Below, in pieces: positions 59,201 through 62,701 of a stretch of DNA of 64,000 bases (positions within the stretch are counted from its first letter, which is position 1; each line of letters begins with the position of its first letter). A program made the position numbers and the translations under genes. Source of the DNA: Colias croceus (Eukaryota; Arthropoda; Insecta; Lepidoptera; Pieridae). Under the pieces are notes generated by a model. It did no database searches and was not told the origin of the DNA. It saw nothing but the letters and a program-made list of their open reading frames with translations. The stretch spans positions 11,904,001 through 11,968,000 of the forward strand of contig NC_059568.1 of NCBI RefSeq assembly GCF_905220415.1. Reading direction: 5' to 3'.

Positions 59201-60210
59201 AAAATTAAATAATTACATACGGATCGAATGCAAACACAATTGCACTGGAAAAATAGAATTTGAACAATGAAATAAGACACGTGAAAATAGTATGAAAAAC
59301 GTGGTTGAAACAACGCTACTCGGAACTGTTTGTGGAGTATAAACAAGAGCGATTCTCTCAATATTTTATTACTTTTTCAATCATGTTCTTGGTTGTCGTT
59401 TTCGTATAATTTCGCAATGTTTTCATCATTCAATATGTCTATAGACATATACACTGCAATCTGGGTCTATTATTTTCTACTTTCCCTGTTTCTGGTCACA
59501 CGTACGTCATGCCTATATTTATCAATTTATGCCAAAATGTTAACTTCACTTTTTTGACCCGGAAAAATTACTTTATGCCTTTAGTACAAAGGTAACGCTT
59601 CGATTCGTTTTTGTGGTAACCGACTTCTAACACAATTAAGTGCTTAGGTTTGTTTATAGAATTGTTGATGAATGAACTCTGTTGACGAATTGTAATGCAA
59701 TGAAATGTAATGGAAAGGATTAACAATATTAAATGCAATAATTTAATATTGTTAATCTTTTCCAAACGCCACAATACGATGATATACTATTTTATTTTGG
59801 TTAGAATGTTGTTTTATAATTTGTCCAAAAATATTCGTATTCATAAATCCGTTTCCACGAATTCTGTGTGACAACGTATTATTTCGTTTTCCTATTATAT
59901 TCGCTATTTGTTAGCTAAGCTTTATTTTGTATGGAAATATTCTAGGTAAAACTGGTGTGTAATTGCAAGTTCTCATATTATTATAAGGTAAGGTAATTTA
60001 GTGTTTATTATCATTTTATGTTTAATGCAGTTGTTCTACATGGAGGACTACGAAATACAAGTATTGACGAAGGGTCACTGCGGCTTCTGTAGGTATTCCG
60101 TCGAAGAGGACAAATCTCGAGAGAGCTCTATACAAGACTCGTCTAACAACGACTCTAACGAATCCACACCGAACAGTCCAAGCAATGGACACAATATGTC
60201 GTGGCGATAA
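23213..60210 (+). CDS. IFT122: Intraflagellar transport protein 122 (IFT-A core subunit), 23 exons
   Basis: The gene is spliced and listed exon by exon below; the joined frame is about 1180 codons, close to vertebrate IFT122 (1180-1290). Order: N-terminal WD40 propellers (residues 1 to ~540, with motifs GTQLVVGAGEKIMVYDP and FASGSADKNVIIW), a TPR-like helical solenoid (~555-960) and a C-terminal zinc-binding region with CxxC pairs (PLCWRCRR/RCPRC in exon 20, CDGC and CGFC in exons 22-23). The product is a core subunit of IFT-A, which carries cargo from ciliary tip to base and helps load membrane proteins. In insects it would act in sensory cilia. All junctions are GT-AG and phases agree. Identification rests on extended similarity over the whole length, e.g. 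NTVHGLYRDKYAYRENMTDV. The gene is enlarged by transposons to about 37 kb. Confidence 0.95.
23458..23688 (+). CDS. IFT122: IFT122 exon 2
   Basis: Residues 21-97, acceptor atttcag, donor TC|gtaagt. Holds the first WD40 repeats, with VQTICFSPDGTQLVVGAG and the conserved FASGSADKNVIIW blade. Confidence 0.95.
24045..24255 (+). CDS. IFT122: IFT122 exon 3
   Basis: Residues 98-168, acceptor attgcag, donor AAA|gtaggt, phase 2 in and 0 out. WD40 blades with HSEAIQCLAYNP and SCAWSWNGQYLAIGLASG. Confidence 0.95.
24409..24556 (+). CDS. IFT122: IFT122 exon 4
   Basis: Residues 169-217, acceptor ttttcag, donor ATTG|gtaatt, phase 1 out. WD40 blade with AVWAVAFSKNTLLITDWNE. Confidence 0.9.
24610..24720 (+). 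repeat. ~90-bp dispersed repeat, copy 1 (intron 4)
   Basis: Shares tgttcagtattagaacattg and flanks with 27304-27394 in intron 8, with about 80-85% similarity by eye. Confidence 0.65.
24819..25039 (+). CDS. IFT122: IFT122 exon 5 (coding to 24973)
   Basis: The exon is 24819-24973 (residues 218-269), acceptor atttcag, donor TTG|gtaagt. The open frame runs on to 25039 but leaves homology at the donor. Segments GGWSVLTSEGTLIVN and WVWSIAPSP match a propeller blade. The first half (LSISVVGALVLVGGIGG) is unusually hydrophobic for this blade. Confidence 0.85.
25242..25439 (+). CDS. IFT122: IFT122 exon 6
   Basis: Residues 270-335, acceptor cttacag, donor GCA|gtaagt, phase 0 both sides. Contains the most conserved block of the family, NTVHGLYRDKYAYRENMTDV, and KVRIKC. 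Confidence 0.95.
25628..25765 (+). CDS. IFT122: IFT122 exon 7
   Basis: Residues 336-381, acceptor gtttcag, donor CAG|gtaatt, phase 0. Second-propeller strand VQLPERVLIYEQ and VATSQTLLLCQ. Confidence 0.9.
26080..26352 (+). repeat. SINE-like repeat (intron 7)
   Basis: Starts ctatatatataaaactcaaa, contains a tandem-like doubling of atgtatcgggctcaaaattt and ends gcgaagctgcgggcaacagc. Confidence 0.6.
26592..26815 (+). repeat. SINE-like repeat, 3' truncated (intron 7)
   Basis: ttaatattataaatgcgaaa then gtaactctgtctgtctg, ctactttttaccccgggaaa. The family recurs at 29331, 29825 (+), 37674 and 38011 (-). Confidence 0.85.
26948..27076 (+). CDS. IFT122: IFT122 exon 8
   Basis: Residues 382-424, acceptor gtttcag, donor CAA|gtaagt, phase 0. 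WEMPAPIRYVKVT and EVLLLGLLNGQ match the second propeller. Confidence 0.9.
27304..27394 (+). repeat. ~90-bp dispersed repeat, copy 2 (intron 8)
   Basis: Second copy of the 24610-24720 sequence, same orientation. Confidence 0.65.
27590..27754 (+). CDS. IFT122: IFT122 exon 9
   Basis: Residues 425-479, acceptor cttctag, donor ACT|gtgagt, phase 0. Carries VRCLDVNASRTRLAVVDE. GC content is clearly higher than in exons 1-8. Confidence 0.9.
27775..27980. mobile_element. MITE-like repeat with inverted GC-rich ends (intron 9)
   Basis: tacacggactactcgagcag (27781) pairs with actgctcgagcagtccgtgt (27878-27897). A further gcggtcggtgtacggccgcc lies downstream. Confidence 0.6.
28426..28566 (+). CDS. IFT122: IFT122 exon 10
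   Basis: Residues 480-526, acceptor ctttcag, donor CAG|gtattt, phase 0. YNLWFDDLLCLSGGDLLSIK ends the second propeller. Confidence 0.9.
28599..28767 (+). repeat. SINE-like repeat (intron 10)
   Basis: ataaaaatgaatcccaaaat ... gaagccggggcggaccgcta; inverted copy at 43461-43630. Confidence 0.8.
28783..29168 (+). mobile_element. MITE-like repeat, copy 1 (intron 10)
   Basis: cacaccccggacactccata ... ggaggcggagagtgtccgtt. Ends are inverted (GGACACTC/GAGTGTCC). A nearly identical shorter copy is at 48983-49321. Confidence 0.75.
29331..29549 (+). repeat. SINE-like repeat (intron 10)
   Basis: tccatacttaatattataaa ... gccgcgggcggaaagctagt, full-length by comparison with sister copies. Confidence 0.85.
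29634..29731 (+). CDS. IFT122: IFT122 exon 11
   Basis: Residues 527-558, acceptor attacag, donor AA|gtaagc, phase 2 out. GGRVFCLQSNSMQSINVP, then the start of the helical region. The following intron 11 (29732-37102) holds the BEL/Pao element. Confidence 0.9.
29825..30068 (+). repeat. SINE-like repeat (intron 11)
   Basis: tccatactaatattataaat ... gaagctgcgggtggaaagct, full-length sister copy. Confidence 0.85.
30206..30291 (+). repeat. Left part of a repeat split by the BEL/Pao insertion
   Basis: gtccctttgtatgcttaaat ... cggattttgatgcg continues at 36626. Its inverted copy lies at 36728-36888. Confidence 0.75.
30292..30812 (+). repeat. 5' LTR of BEL/Pao element
   Basis: 521 bp, TG...CA ends. 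Its 30500-30740 part is GC-rich (ccgcgagctggaggaccctg), likely R/U5. Confidence 0.9.
30815..30905 (+). repeat. Triplicated primer-site-like motif after the BEL 5' LTR
   Basis: TGGTACCTTCGATCCGGATA occurs three times in a row (about 30819, 30851, 30880) with attg/gaaccattg spacers. One of these would be expected to serve as the tRNA primer site. Confidence 0.7.
30945..31170 (+). repeat. Two ~120-bp leader repeats with internal hairpins
   Basis: cccttattaggatactcat ... ggccctaataag occurs at about 30951 and 31073. CTTATTAGG and CCTAATAAG pair within each unit. Each is followed by a similar tail with acgacaatgcgtcttc / tcgacattgcgtcatc. Confidence 0.75.
31517..35653 (+). CDS. BEL/Pao Gag-Pol polyprotein with in-frame deletions
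   Basis: 1378 codons; the first ATG is probably 31529 (MPPKKMTK). Gag: coiled N-terminus, the conserved LPPIELVPFSGDIRSFPLFL block, and Cys/His knuckles near CINCLSIKHRVSSC and CRVCKLKHH. Protease: LLDSASQSHFI (~33055). RT: TKLRMVLDASM, MTADCRQQFLQI and catalytic YMDD (~34312). After MMGFVAPTV the frame jumps to HVSGIENPADVLSRG, the end of RNase H. Further on, the integrase zinc finger (HPVILPHNDHIIIMIID) runs into a hydrophobic stretch and then the terminal DUF5641-like region (RMEYLHGLQVRQKW). The RNase H body and the integrase DDE core are absent, yet no stop or shift occurs. Intact relatives are about 1700-1900 residues. Confidence 0.9.
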   Translation: MLLKMPPKKMTKLADSDASDVNDSEDINDSQLSMLLAKREVIFEMVQRIYDLSLNVHNNAALMESFLDESAQIESLRDDYKKCLDEYNIRLLSLIPAAKPDYKSLVAFESLYSRIKRIKSQYSQPSPSHGDVNNLHKNRPKLPPIELVPFSGDIRSFPLFLSNFESIVHNNPGLTDAERLYYLLGKLTGKATTVIAGITPSAENYNLILQTLKDKYDDKRMLVSAYLNQMFDFKPLHCASATNFDLFTDNFISAVRALQNIKLDNITDLMIVHIALKKLDSDTVRAFETEFGSEMPTFDNLVQFIQTRAKVLERIHPSTNSGINKPPRKNNNYNRSSNNTSSAPPKTYQSYVTTADSAYSNCLCKNITHQHLYKCSSFHKMSPQERLKYVKDRHACINCLSIKHRVSSCSSYSNCRVCKLKHHTMLHLKRESSIPAPASHPPPRSTPPLPAPSPPSGECVRSDVALFTASYTADTDNAFQCNAPANKQCTILLSTAEVVAYNCKGERLIIRALLDSASQSHFITNECCERLGIKPQKTERTIIKGFGGSEKIIDSNSVNIKFYSRFDNNISFNISPLVVDHVTDLLPTAVIDTSVLSHISHLPLADESFGTPNKIDLLIGASLFPHLLLPDVVHAARDSSAPAALRTVLGYVIMGSVPTIPNIHKPPLTCCHVQETAAIDSLVRRFWELEELPTAPPVQHPDDVECEEYYKSTTTRDPVSGRYIVSLPFKDDFYTLGDSFNIARKRFMCLERKLQASPKLRLAYDDVIKDYLTKNYISPAPPYDPRDPTPIYIIPHHAVLREDKSSTKLRMVLDASMPTSGSQRSLNDLLHVGPNLQGNLFTIILGFRLHAIAMTADCRQQFLQIFVREFDRRFQCFLYRFSPQDPLLLYQFNRVCFGIKSSPYHALRTVRQLVEDDGAKYPLASSVASSSLYMDDIAFSIPTECEAVSASQQLIDLFKGAQWDLVKWNSNSKNVLDNLPASHKLLPSAVEFDKTVQHKLLGLHWSTVDDCFYFKITAPADVMCTKRSILSTTARLWDMMGFVAPTVVYNIPSDNFYHVSGIENPADVLSRGITPLNLVSHPLWFQGPQWARSDPSDWPLRSLDGESIADIPERKLLAHTVCSPIKHCALYDTALRVSSRSVFYIYRFLILLPRRGVMMTVEEPNFAVNKIIPALQNIYFAEEYSNILFYKFYLQAFNHLKPFTRDRLILVGRLSDTALEYAHKHPVILPHNDHIIIMIIDYYHIKYMYNIITHLFLVILITALLLALPAPQVKSDHVSLLDRHSQLDKLVQSFWKRWRMEYLHGLQVRQKWNTPSTPITPGTVVVVINDNAPPLTWPLAVVEKVHPSKDDVARVCTVRTAKGTYLRPVVRLCPLPRQ
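35735..36050 (+). repeat. Four tandem ~80-90-bp hairpin units in the BEL 3' UTR
   Basis: Each unit has ccgccgtgactttagga and, about 35-50 bp later, tcctagagtcatag. TGACTTTAGGA and TCCTAGAGTCA are nearly reverse-complementary, so every unit can fold. The units differ in length and base changes. Confidence 0.85.
36088..36102 (+). promoter_or_regulatory. BEL polypurine tract
   Basis: Purine-rich ttagggcgggtggata lies directly before the 3' LTR. Confidence 0.6.
36103..36625 (+). repeat. 3' LTR of BEL/Pao element
   Basis: 523 bp, near-identical to 30292-30812, followed by ATGCG. Confidence 0.9.
36626..36905. repeat. Repeat continuing after the BEL insertion, with an inverted second copy
   Basis: 36640-36725 completes the repeat begun at 30206. 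36728-36888 is the inverted copy (ataagcatacaaagggaaat). Before insertion the two would have formed a palindrome of ~160-bp arms. Confidence 0.75.
37103..37256 (+). CDS. IFT122: IFT122 exon 12
   Basis: Residues 559-610, acceptor ttttaag, donor CAG|gtaaat. EAYAVACLGVTALDWERLG is a diagnostic solenoid segment, followed by FEVAKKAFQR. Confidence 0.95.
37486..37644 (+). CDS. IFT122: IFT122 exon 13
   Basis: Residues 611-663, acceptor atttag, donor CAA|gtgagt, phase 0. TPR-like helices with GDVLAYRGRYADAARSYQ. Confidence 0.92.
37674..37884 (-). repeat. SINE-like repeat (intron 13)
   Basis: tactagctttccgcccgcag ... ttataatattagtatggatg; inverted copy of the 29331/29825 family. Confidence 0.85.
38011..38227 (-). 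repeat. SINE-like repeat (intron 13)
   Basis: tactagctttccacccgcgg ... ttataatattaagtatggat; second inverted copy 130 bp after the first. Confidence 0.85.
38341..38512 (+). repeat. GC-rich dispersed repeat (intron 13)
   Basis: acgacgtgtggcactcgggg ... cggtccccgcgctcaaggcc. It ends about 20 bp before the exon 14 acceptor. Inverted copy at 57742-57908, partial copy at 14222-14306. Confidence 0.8.
38532..38692 (+). CDS. IFT122: IFT122 exon 14
   Basis: Residues 664-716, acceptor atcgatag, donor AT|gtaagt, phase 2 out. RAEWARRVNEPRAAAEMYL is a TPR helix pair. Degenerate partial copies follow at 38785-38939. Confidence 0.93.
38785..38939 (+). pseudogene. Two degenerate partial copies of IFT122 exon 14
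   Basis: 38785-38881 matches the middle of exon 14 at nucleotide level (the ctgaaatgtatctagcggct block is identical). It changes several residues and runs into TGA stops at 38890. 38891-38939 repeats the exon's 3' end (RVATILDDSGKQD in frame) with a working-looking donor, GATGT|gtaagt. No acceptor is visible, so this is probably decayed tandem exon duplication rather than an alternative exon. Confidence 0.8.
39376..39504 (+). CDS. IFT122: IFT122 exon 15
   Basis: Residues 717-759, acceptor ttcccag, donor AG|gtatta, phase 2 in and out. MLIELARKMDKGSSESLRHL is a conserved solenoid segment. Confidence 0.92.
39646..39683. repeat. 18-bp perfect palindrome with 2-nt loop (intron 15)
   Basis: CCTGACCTGACGCATACA, TT, then its exact reverse complement. 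The arms contain AGGTCA-like half-sites. Confidence 0.85.
39874..40019 (+). CDS. IFT122: IFT122 exon 16
   Basis: Residues 760-808, acceptor tttttcag, donor AAAG|gtttgt, phase 1 out. AFALAREHPECKHDVYLPYA is a highly conserved family segment. Confidence 0.95.
40123..40653. repeat. Large inverted repeat: 237-bp arms, 57-bp loop (intron 16)
   Basis: 40123-40359 is reverse-complementary to 40417-40653. In the parts compared I found a single mismatch (cccttag against ctacggg). Transcribed with the host intron, it would fold into a long double-stranded hairpin. It could be a foldback-type transposon end pair or a recent inverted duplication. The right arm's last 32 bp begin the tandem unit at 40622. 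Confidence 0.9.
40622..41460. repeat. 839-bp tandem duplication, copy 1
   Basis: Near-identical to 41478-42316 (offset 856 bp). One visible change is tctatttaaaag against tctgtttaaaag. The unit contains a (TTTA)n run near 41190 and ends cgcttcgaatc...cgtcctaaa. No protein is encoded. Confidence 0.9.
41478..42316. repeat. 839-bp tandem duplication, copy 2
   Basis: Second copy, separated from the first by 17 bp (ttctccaatcaaattct). The near identity suggests recent duplication or an assembly duplication. Confidence 0.9.
42317..42983. other. Intron 16 remainder, possibly repeat-derived
   Basis: AT-rich sequence. It includes a short hairpin GACACGC-tgcc-GCGTGTC (42860-42877) immediately followed by TAG. 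The hairpin plus CTAG layout recalls a Helitron 3' end, but nothing else supports this. Confidence 0.3.
42984..43150 (-). repeat. SINE-like repeat, inverted copy of 21799-21976
   Basis: aactagcaaaccgggcgaac ... aaggaaaacccgacttattt; reverse complement of the copy at 21799. Confidence 0.75.
43223..43373 (+). CDS. IFT122: IFT122 exon 17
   Basis: Residues 809-858, acceptor tatctag, donor CGG|gtatgt, phase 1 in and 2 out. AYYMAGETATAERVLSVL and SEERFSDAGYLHHLLAAQC align with the family. Confidence 0.92.
43461..43630 (-). repeat. SINE-like repeat, minus orientation
   Basis: ttagcggtccgccccggctt ... catcctcgaacttcaaggaa; close inverted copy of 28599-28767. Confidence 0.8.
43676..43744 (+). CDS. 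IFT122: Candidate extra IFT122 exon (69 nt, phase 2-2)
   Basis: A 23-codon segment with an acceptor (tgtaaatag), a good donor (GTGCC|gtaagc), no stop in the needed phase and GC-rich, coding-like composition (DAIHLASMLKLDAHLSAP). It can be included or skipped without changing the frame. Skipping gives the closer length match to vertebrate IFT122. It could be a lineage-specific or alternative exon, or chance. The gypsy element inserts 66 bp after its donor. Confidence 0.5.
43811..44022 (-). repeat. 3' LTR of gypsy element (minus orientation)
   Basis: 212 bp, identical by eye to 48092-48303. The adjoining pyrimidine-rich tract attccccccttttc (44024-44037) is the polypurine tract on the minus strand. 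Confidence 0.9.
44394..44963 (-). pseudogene. pol: Gypsy pol fragment: integrase core, second part
   Basis: 189 codons on the minus strand, starting at a GTG. Holds the second catalytic Asp (LRLTSDQGRQFES) and the Glu (NGAVERWHRSL) of the integrase core, then linker helices. It ends early in MFIHKDLIDCEYV, where a GPY/F-type C-terminal domain would normally follow. It is out of frame with the preceding segment by one base at about 44945-44960. Confidence 0.85.
44942..45934 (-). pseudogene. pol: Gypsy pol fragment: RNase H and integrase N-terminus
   Basis: 330 codons on the minus strand. RNase H motifs: LMTDASDTCIGAVLQQ, STYDRELLAIYL, VYTDHKPL and the terminal ENIVADTLSRIE. The integrase zinc finger (HNLSHPGIRATKKL ... 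CIKCQRAK) and the first core Asp (HIHIDLVGPLP) follow. The frame ends at RYTKWPEAFL, where a 1-nt shift separates it from the rest of the core. Confidence 0.88.
45813..47069 (-). pseudogene. pol: Gypsy pol fragment: protease and reverse transcriptase
   Basis: 418 codons on the minus strand. Protease active site LVDSGANVSVIP, then RT with PCGDYRRLN, FSKLDINRAY, FGLRNAAQTFQR and the catalytic YIDDVI. Homology stops after GIKPLEDKVK at about 45905. The connection region before RNase H is missing and the frame changes there, so a deletion of tens of codons is inferred. Confidence 0.88.
47075..47716 (-). pseudogene. gag: Gypsy gag, C-terminal part
   Basis: 213 codons on the minus strand. Capsid-like ISPPETGKYEKLKRRLLQIF and GDQKPSQLMRKMQDLA, an Arg/Ser-rich stretch and the gypsy-type terminal Cys/His pattern CKYHYKYKNKATKCVKPC. 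Its first ~11 codons overlap the N-terminal ORF in another frame. Confidence 0.85.
47670..47894 (-). pseudogene. gag: Gypsy gag, N-terminal part, ended by a frameshift
   Basis: 74 codons from ATG 47894. PDFWKKSPKIWFIQTEAVL and KMSDEAKYQIVISKL are typical of the start of gypsy gag. A 13-bp near-tandem duplication (gtcacggac repeated, at about 47676-47700) throws the frame. The downstream ORF carries the rest. Confidence 0.82.
48092..48303 (-). repeat. 5' LTR of gypsy element (minus orientation)
   Basis: 212 bp. The primer binding site lies just inside, at 48074-48091 (minus strand TTGGTGACCCCGACGTGA). Confidence 0.9.
48466..48540 (+). repeat. 3' fragment of SINE-like repeat
   Basis: atcacggaaattccacggga ... 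accgcgggcggaaagctagt; truncated copy of the repeat at 29331 and 29825, ending about 36 bp before the exon 18 acceptor. Confidence 0.75.
48577..48765 (+). CDS. IFT122: IFT122 exon 18
   Basis: Residues 859-921, acceptor accgcag, donor ATGTT|gtatcc (weaker than the others), phase 2 in and out. NDRLARIYHAYDAVHRCVHE matches the family's conserved YHGYHAIHR-type segment. Extremely GC-rich compared with flanking introns. Confidence 0.9.
48818..48935 (+). mobile_element. LINE 3' tail with poly(A)
   Basis: gtaaataggctcgtccagga ... accaccaggcgggatcgcgg, ending in gttatgaat and a 14-base A-run. This is the layout of a 5'-truncated LINE insertion. Confidence 0.5.
48983..49321 (+). mobile_element. MITE-like repeat, copy 2
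   Basis: Near-identical to 28783-29168, minus internal segments. Ends show AGACACTCC / GGAGAGTGTCC inverted similarity. Confidence 0.75.
49322..51066. other. Intron 18, mostly AT-rich
   Basis: 49335-49510 is a GC-rich patch (aggttcgcgatccttgtcaa) that is probably retroposon-derived. The remainder shows no gene or clear repeat. Confidence 0.4.
51067..51175 (+). CDS. IFT122: IFT122 exon 19
   Basis: Residues 922-958, acceptor gtccag, donor CAG|gtatgt, phase 2 in and 0 out. MAKQAKVLNANLLARKMLDK and IPQKFQ match the family just before the zinc region. Confidence 0.9.
51738..52210 (+). repeat. 171-bp tandem repeats carrying copies of the start of exon 20
   Basis: Units of 171 bp each contain intron 3' end plus the first bases of exon 20 (gagagcgtagagctgctgatg). 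Exon-like starts are at 51869 (acceptor AG changed to AA) and 52040 (acceptor AG intact), then the true exon at 52211. More diverged units extend left to about 51650. The 52040 copy would hit an in-frame stop after about 20 codons. Confidence 0.85.
52211..52370 (+). CDS. IFT122: IFT122 exon 20 (zinc-binding)
   Basis: Residues 959-1011, acceptor caagcag, donor CACG|gtgggt, phase 0 in and 1 out. An acidic loop (GEGEEE), then PLCWRCRR ... RCPRC, a CxxC/CxxC zinc-binding pair matching the family. Confidence 0.93.
52424..52680. mobile_element. MITE-like repeat with AACCGACTTCAAA termini
   Basis: aaccgacttcaaa (52434-52446) is inverted at 52662-52674 (tttgaagtcggtt). The sequence is a pattern I recall as widespread in butterflies and moths. 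Confidence 0.65.
52681..52755 (+). repeat. Dispersed repeat fragment
   Basis: tccctttgtatgcttaaatt ... gggcgaagccgcgggcggta; same family as 30206-30291 and 36640-36905 around the BEL insertion. Confidence 0.65.
53300..53768 (+). repeat. SINE-like dispersed repeat
   Basis: Starts with the block shared with 3140-3262 and ends gtcgcgggcggaagctagta. No coding capacity. Confidence 0.65.
53769..54932. other. Intron 20, AT-rich
   Basis: No gene or clear repeat seen. Confidence 0.4.
54933..55315 (+). mobile_element. tRNA-derived SINE
   Basis: The head has RNA polymerase III A box (TGGTACAGTGG, ~54954) and B box (GGTTCGATTCC, ~54988) at tRNA-like spacing. A run of A and a non-tRNA body follow (ggcaggacacagaaggctga). 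The cloverleaf is not intact, so it is a retroposon rather than a functional tRNA. Confidence 0.8.
56017..56189 (+). CDS. IFT122: IFT122 exon 21
   Basis: Residues 1012-1069, acceptor aatacag, donor GAG|gtaagt, phase 1 in and 0 out. LPLVQFVPAEGITYEETLQL and ADPFLDKI match the conserved C-terminal region. Confidence 0.93.
56190..57542. other. Intron 21, with an AC-rich simple repeat
   Basis: Mostly AT-rich. Around 57285-57340 is a degenerate (ACGC/CACA) simple-sequence tract. No gene seen. Confidence 0.5.
57543..57698 (+). CDS. IFT122: IFT122 exon 22
   Basis: Residues 1070-1121, acceptor tatacag, donor AAT|gtgagt, phase 0 both sides. PLTPLFYRNMLPELPVTVCD and the first CxxC (CDGC) of the last zinc site. 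Confidence 0.92.
57742..57908 (-). repeat. GC-rich dispersed repeat, minus orientation
   Basis: gagcgcggggaccgaatcga ... agtccccgagtgccacacg; inverted copy of 38341-38512. It begins only about 44 bp past the exon 22 donor. Confidence 0.8.
58383..58542 (+). repeat. SINE-like repeat
   Basis: ttataaaggtgaaagagtgt ... gggcgaagccgcgggcggaa, the general layout of the repeats in earlier introns. Confidence 0.6.
59712..59763. repeat. 23-bp stem hairpin with 6-nt loop (intron 22)
   Basis: GGAAAGGATTAACAATATTAAAT, GCAATA, then its complement with one mismatch. AT-rich. Confidence 0.75.
60031..60210 (+). CDS. IFT122: IFT122 exon 23 (terminal)
   Basis: Residues 1122-1180 and TAA, acceptor taatgcag, phase 0. 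YMEDYEIQVLTKGHCGFCRY completes the final CxxC zinc site. A Ser/Asn-rich tail follows (about 35 residues) that is longer than in vertebrate forms. Confidence 0.93.
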   Translation: MFYMEDYEIQVLTKGHCGFCRYSVEEDKSRESSIQDSSNNDSNESTPNSPSNGHNMSWR

Positions 60211-61425
60211 TTGAACCTTATTTATTACATATCGTATATCGCAGAAATTCTGTTGTATGTGTTCTTATTTTCACGTTTGTGTCTCTTTGATAATGTACTT
60301 TTTCTATGAAAGAATAAGTATTTTATTAATAGCTGTAAAAAGTTACGCACAAAGATTATTTTGTTAAACATGATGTAAGCCATATTTTATTGTACAGTAT
60401 TATATTGAATATGTGTTTTTACATATTCGCCAATAATTTCGTCAATGTATTGTTGCGACCGTATTTACTAGGTATTATTAGATGTAATTAAGTACAAAAG
60501 ACCAGTTCTCAATGCAATTTGCCCCAATACTTAATGTTTTGATAACTCGGAACAACAATGAATGTATTTTAACAATTGTTAATGATTTACAAACAATACG
60601 TTTACGCTAAAGTTGTCTAAATATCAATTCAGTGGAGCCAGATATTGTTATTGTTTCATAATGATAATAATTGGTTATTTAACTACAAGTTTTGCATCGC
60701 TCGCAATGCCCGTATTAAATTGATGTTGCAATGTTCAAAACTATGTGTATAAAGCCGAATACGTTTTTTGATTAAAATTTTAATAGTTTGGTTACAGGAT
60801 TTATTTTGAAAATGTAAATTGTTATTCACTTAATTACTTATTGATTTTTCGAATGTTTAATATGTTGGTGAAAATTGTTTTCGTAACGAGTTGTTTTAAC
60901 AGGCGCTGTTTAATCGGTGCCTTGTTAACTAAATATTATTAATTGTGTTAAAATGTTTCTCTTTTGTTGCTAAATCCGAATTTTTATTATGAATGTATGA
61001 AGATGAGTTGACCACTCAGAATGCAGTCAATACTTCTTTATTTCTGTAAATAAGACAGAAACGTTTATTGTATTATAATATTTTTTTTTAATTTAAATCT
61101 GACCATTTATTTTTTTCCAATAACATGAAACAAATGTTACACATTTATTGAATTATGGATAACTTTCTAACGAATTATTCGTTAGAAAGTTAAGTCTAAT
61201 TGGAAAGAATTCAATATTAAACTGGAAAAGTGTAACGAATCTTCCTTCTTCACTTTGAAAACTATTGATTACAAAACTGACTCCCAGAAATATTCTTGTA
61301 TTCTTAGTTTTATGTACGATCTGTCCATTAGTAGTATTTAAGTATTCTTATGTGTATATTTGAATGCAATATGTGATACAAATAACCGTCCCATCGAAAT
61401 AAATATACAACATAACACTGTAGTT
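60211..61425 (+). other. IFT122 3' UTR (predicted)
   Basis: AT-rich sequence after the stop. The first canonical AATAAA I find is at 61398-61403, predicting an end near 61420. It contains a perfect 14-bp hairpin (61161-61174 / 61178-61191, loop TTA). Confidence 0.5.
61398..61403 (+). terminator. Candidate IFT122 polyadenylation signal
   Basis: AATAAA about 1190 bp after the stop codon, followed by a T-rich downstream stretch (tgtagttttattt). Confidence 0.5.
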
Positions 61426-62560
61426 TTATTTAACGTGGAATCTTTAACAGCTGTCTAGATTTAAATAGCTAATTAAGTAATGTTCAAGCTTCCCCGTATT
61501 TTTTGCATGCTTTGATGATCTGCGATAATGAGCGCGCTGTAGGTTCGCAGTGTGGATAGGGGTGACGACTATTAGTTATTTGTATGGAAAATAGAAATTT
61601 CCGAACACCTCCCTGCATTGTATATGTTGCATTTCTAACAAAAACCGACTATTATCGATTCCGTATAAAGATGCTGCTCGTGATTTCATTCAATAGAATC
61701 GAAATAAGAGAATAACATCTAAAGTGAATTTTAAAGCTTGCAATAATATGTTCGACCGCAGTTTACATATTAAGTTGTCGATCATTTTCAATTGAAATCG
61801 GGTCGCAGGATTCTAGAATGTTTTATTGTTAATATACATTCTAGCTAAGCACAAACATGAGCATTTTCAATATGCACCTGAAACTATTTTCCTCTCACAA
61901 AGGAATAAGAAATTGATTTGAAAAAGAAAACCTGCTAAACCTAACTGTTATATAACTATACAACGAGTAAAAGGTGTTGAACAGAACGTTAGATGCAGGT
62001 ATTCGCATATTTATGAATATAAGATATTCATACATCAGAAGAATTTAATTTAAAACGTATTACTGTCATGATCATTTATGAAATGAAAAATAACATGAAA
62101 AACATGCATGATAACTACAAAATTATAGTGAATATCCAAAAAATGCTTTCGGCCATATTAACTAAACAAAATGTAATTCTCAGTGCTGAATGCCCTAGAT
62201 ATGTCTATGTCATTTTGCCGGCGACAAATGGGTGCTAATTACTTTCTGATATACCTTGTGCCGGCTTCACCTGTATTTCTGTGAACTACTTTTAAACTTT
62301 TTTTCCATTTTTCTCAATTAGTCATCTCTGCTGACGTGGCAGAGGACACAGAAGATGAACACGTCGATAATTTTTATTTTCGTGGAGCTATTATCAAGCG
62401 ATTTAATATGAGAAACATTTGCGACTGGATGAAAGCTCTACTTTATTACTATTATCTAGTATATATCTTCTGTTCTTACTAACAGTATTTTAATAGAAGA
62501 ACATAATAAAGCCTTAATTACAACAAAACACGGGCGATGAGAACGTGAGAAGCCAAGCGA
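61426..62560. other. Intergenic, AT-rich
   Basis: No gene or repeat recognised. Confidence 0.4.
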
Positions 62561-62701
62561 TATAAAAAGGGTAATTAAGCTGAAGGAATTTTAAGAATTT
62601 TGCCGCAATCTGTGAAGAAATATTCGCCACTAGCAAGGCTTCATTACATATCGCACGATTGTTAACATTTTGTTTTTGTTCTAACTTTTGTTCATGTTAC
62701 A

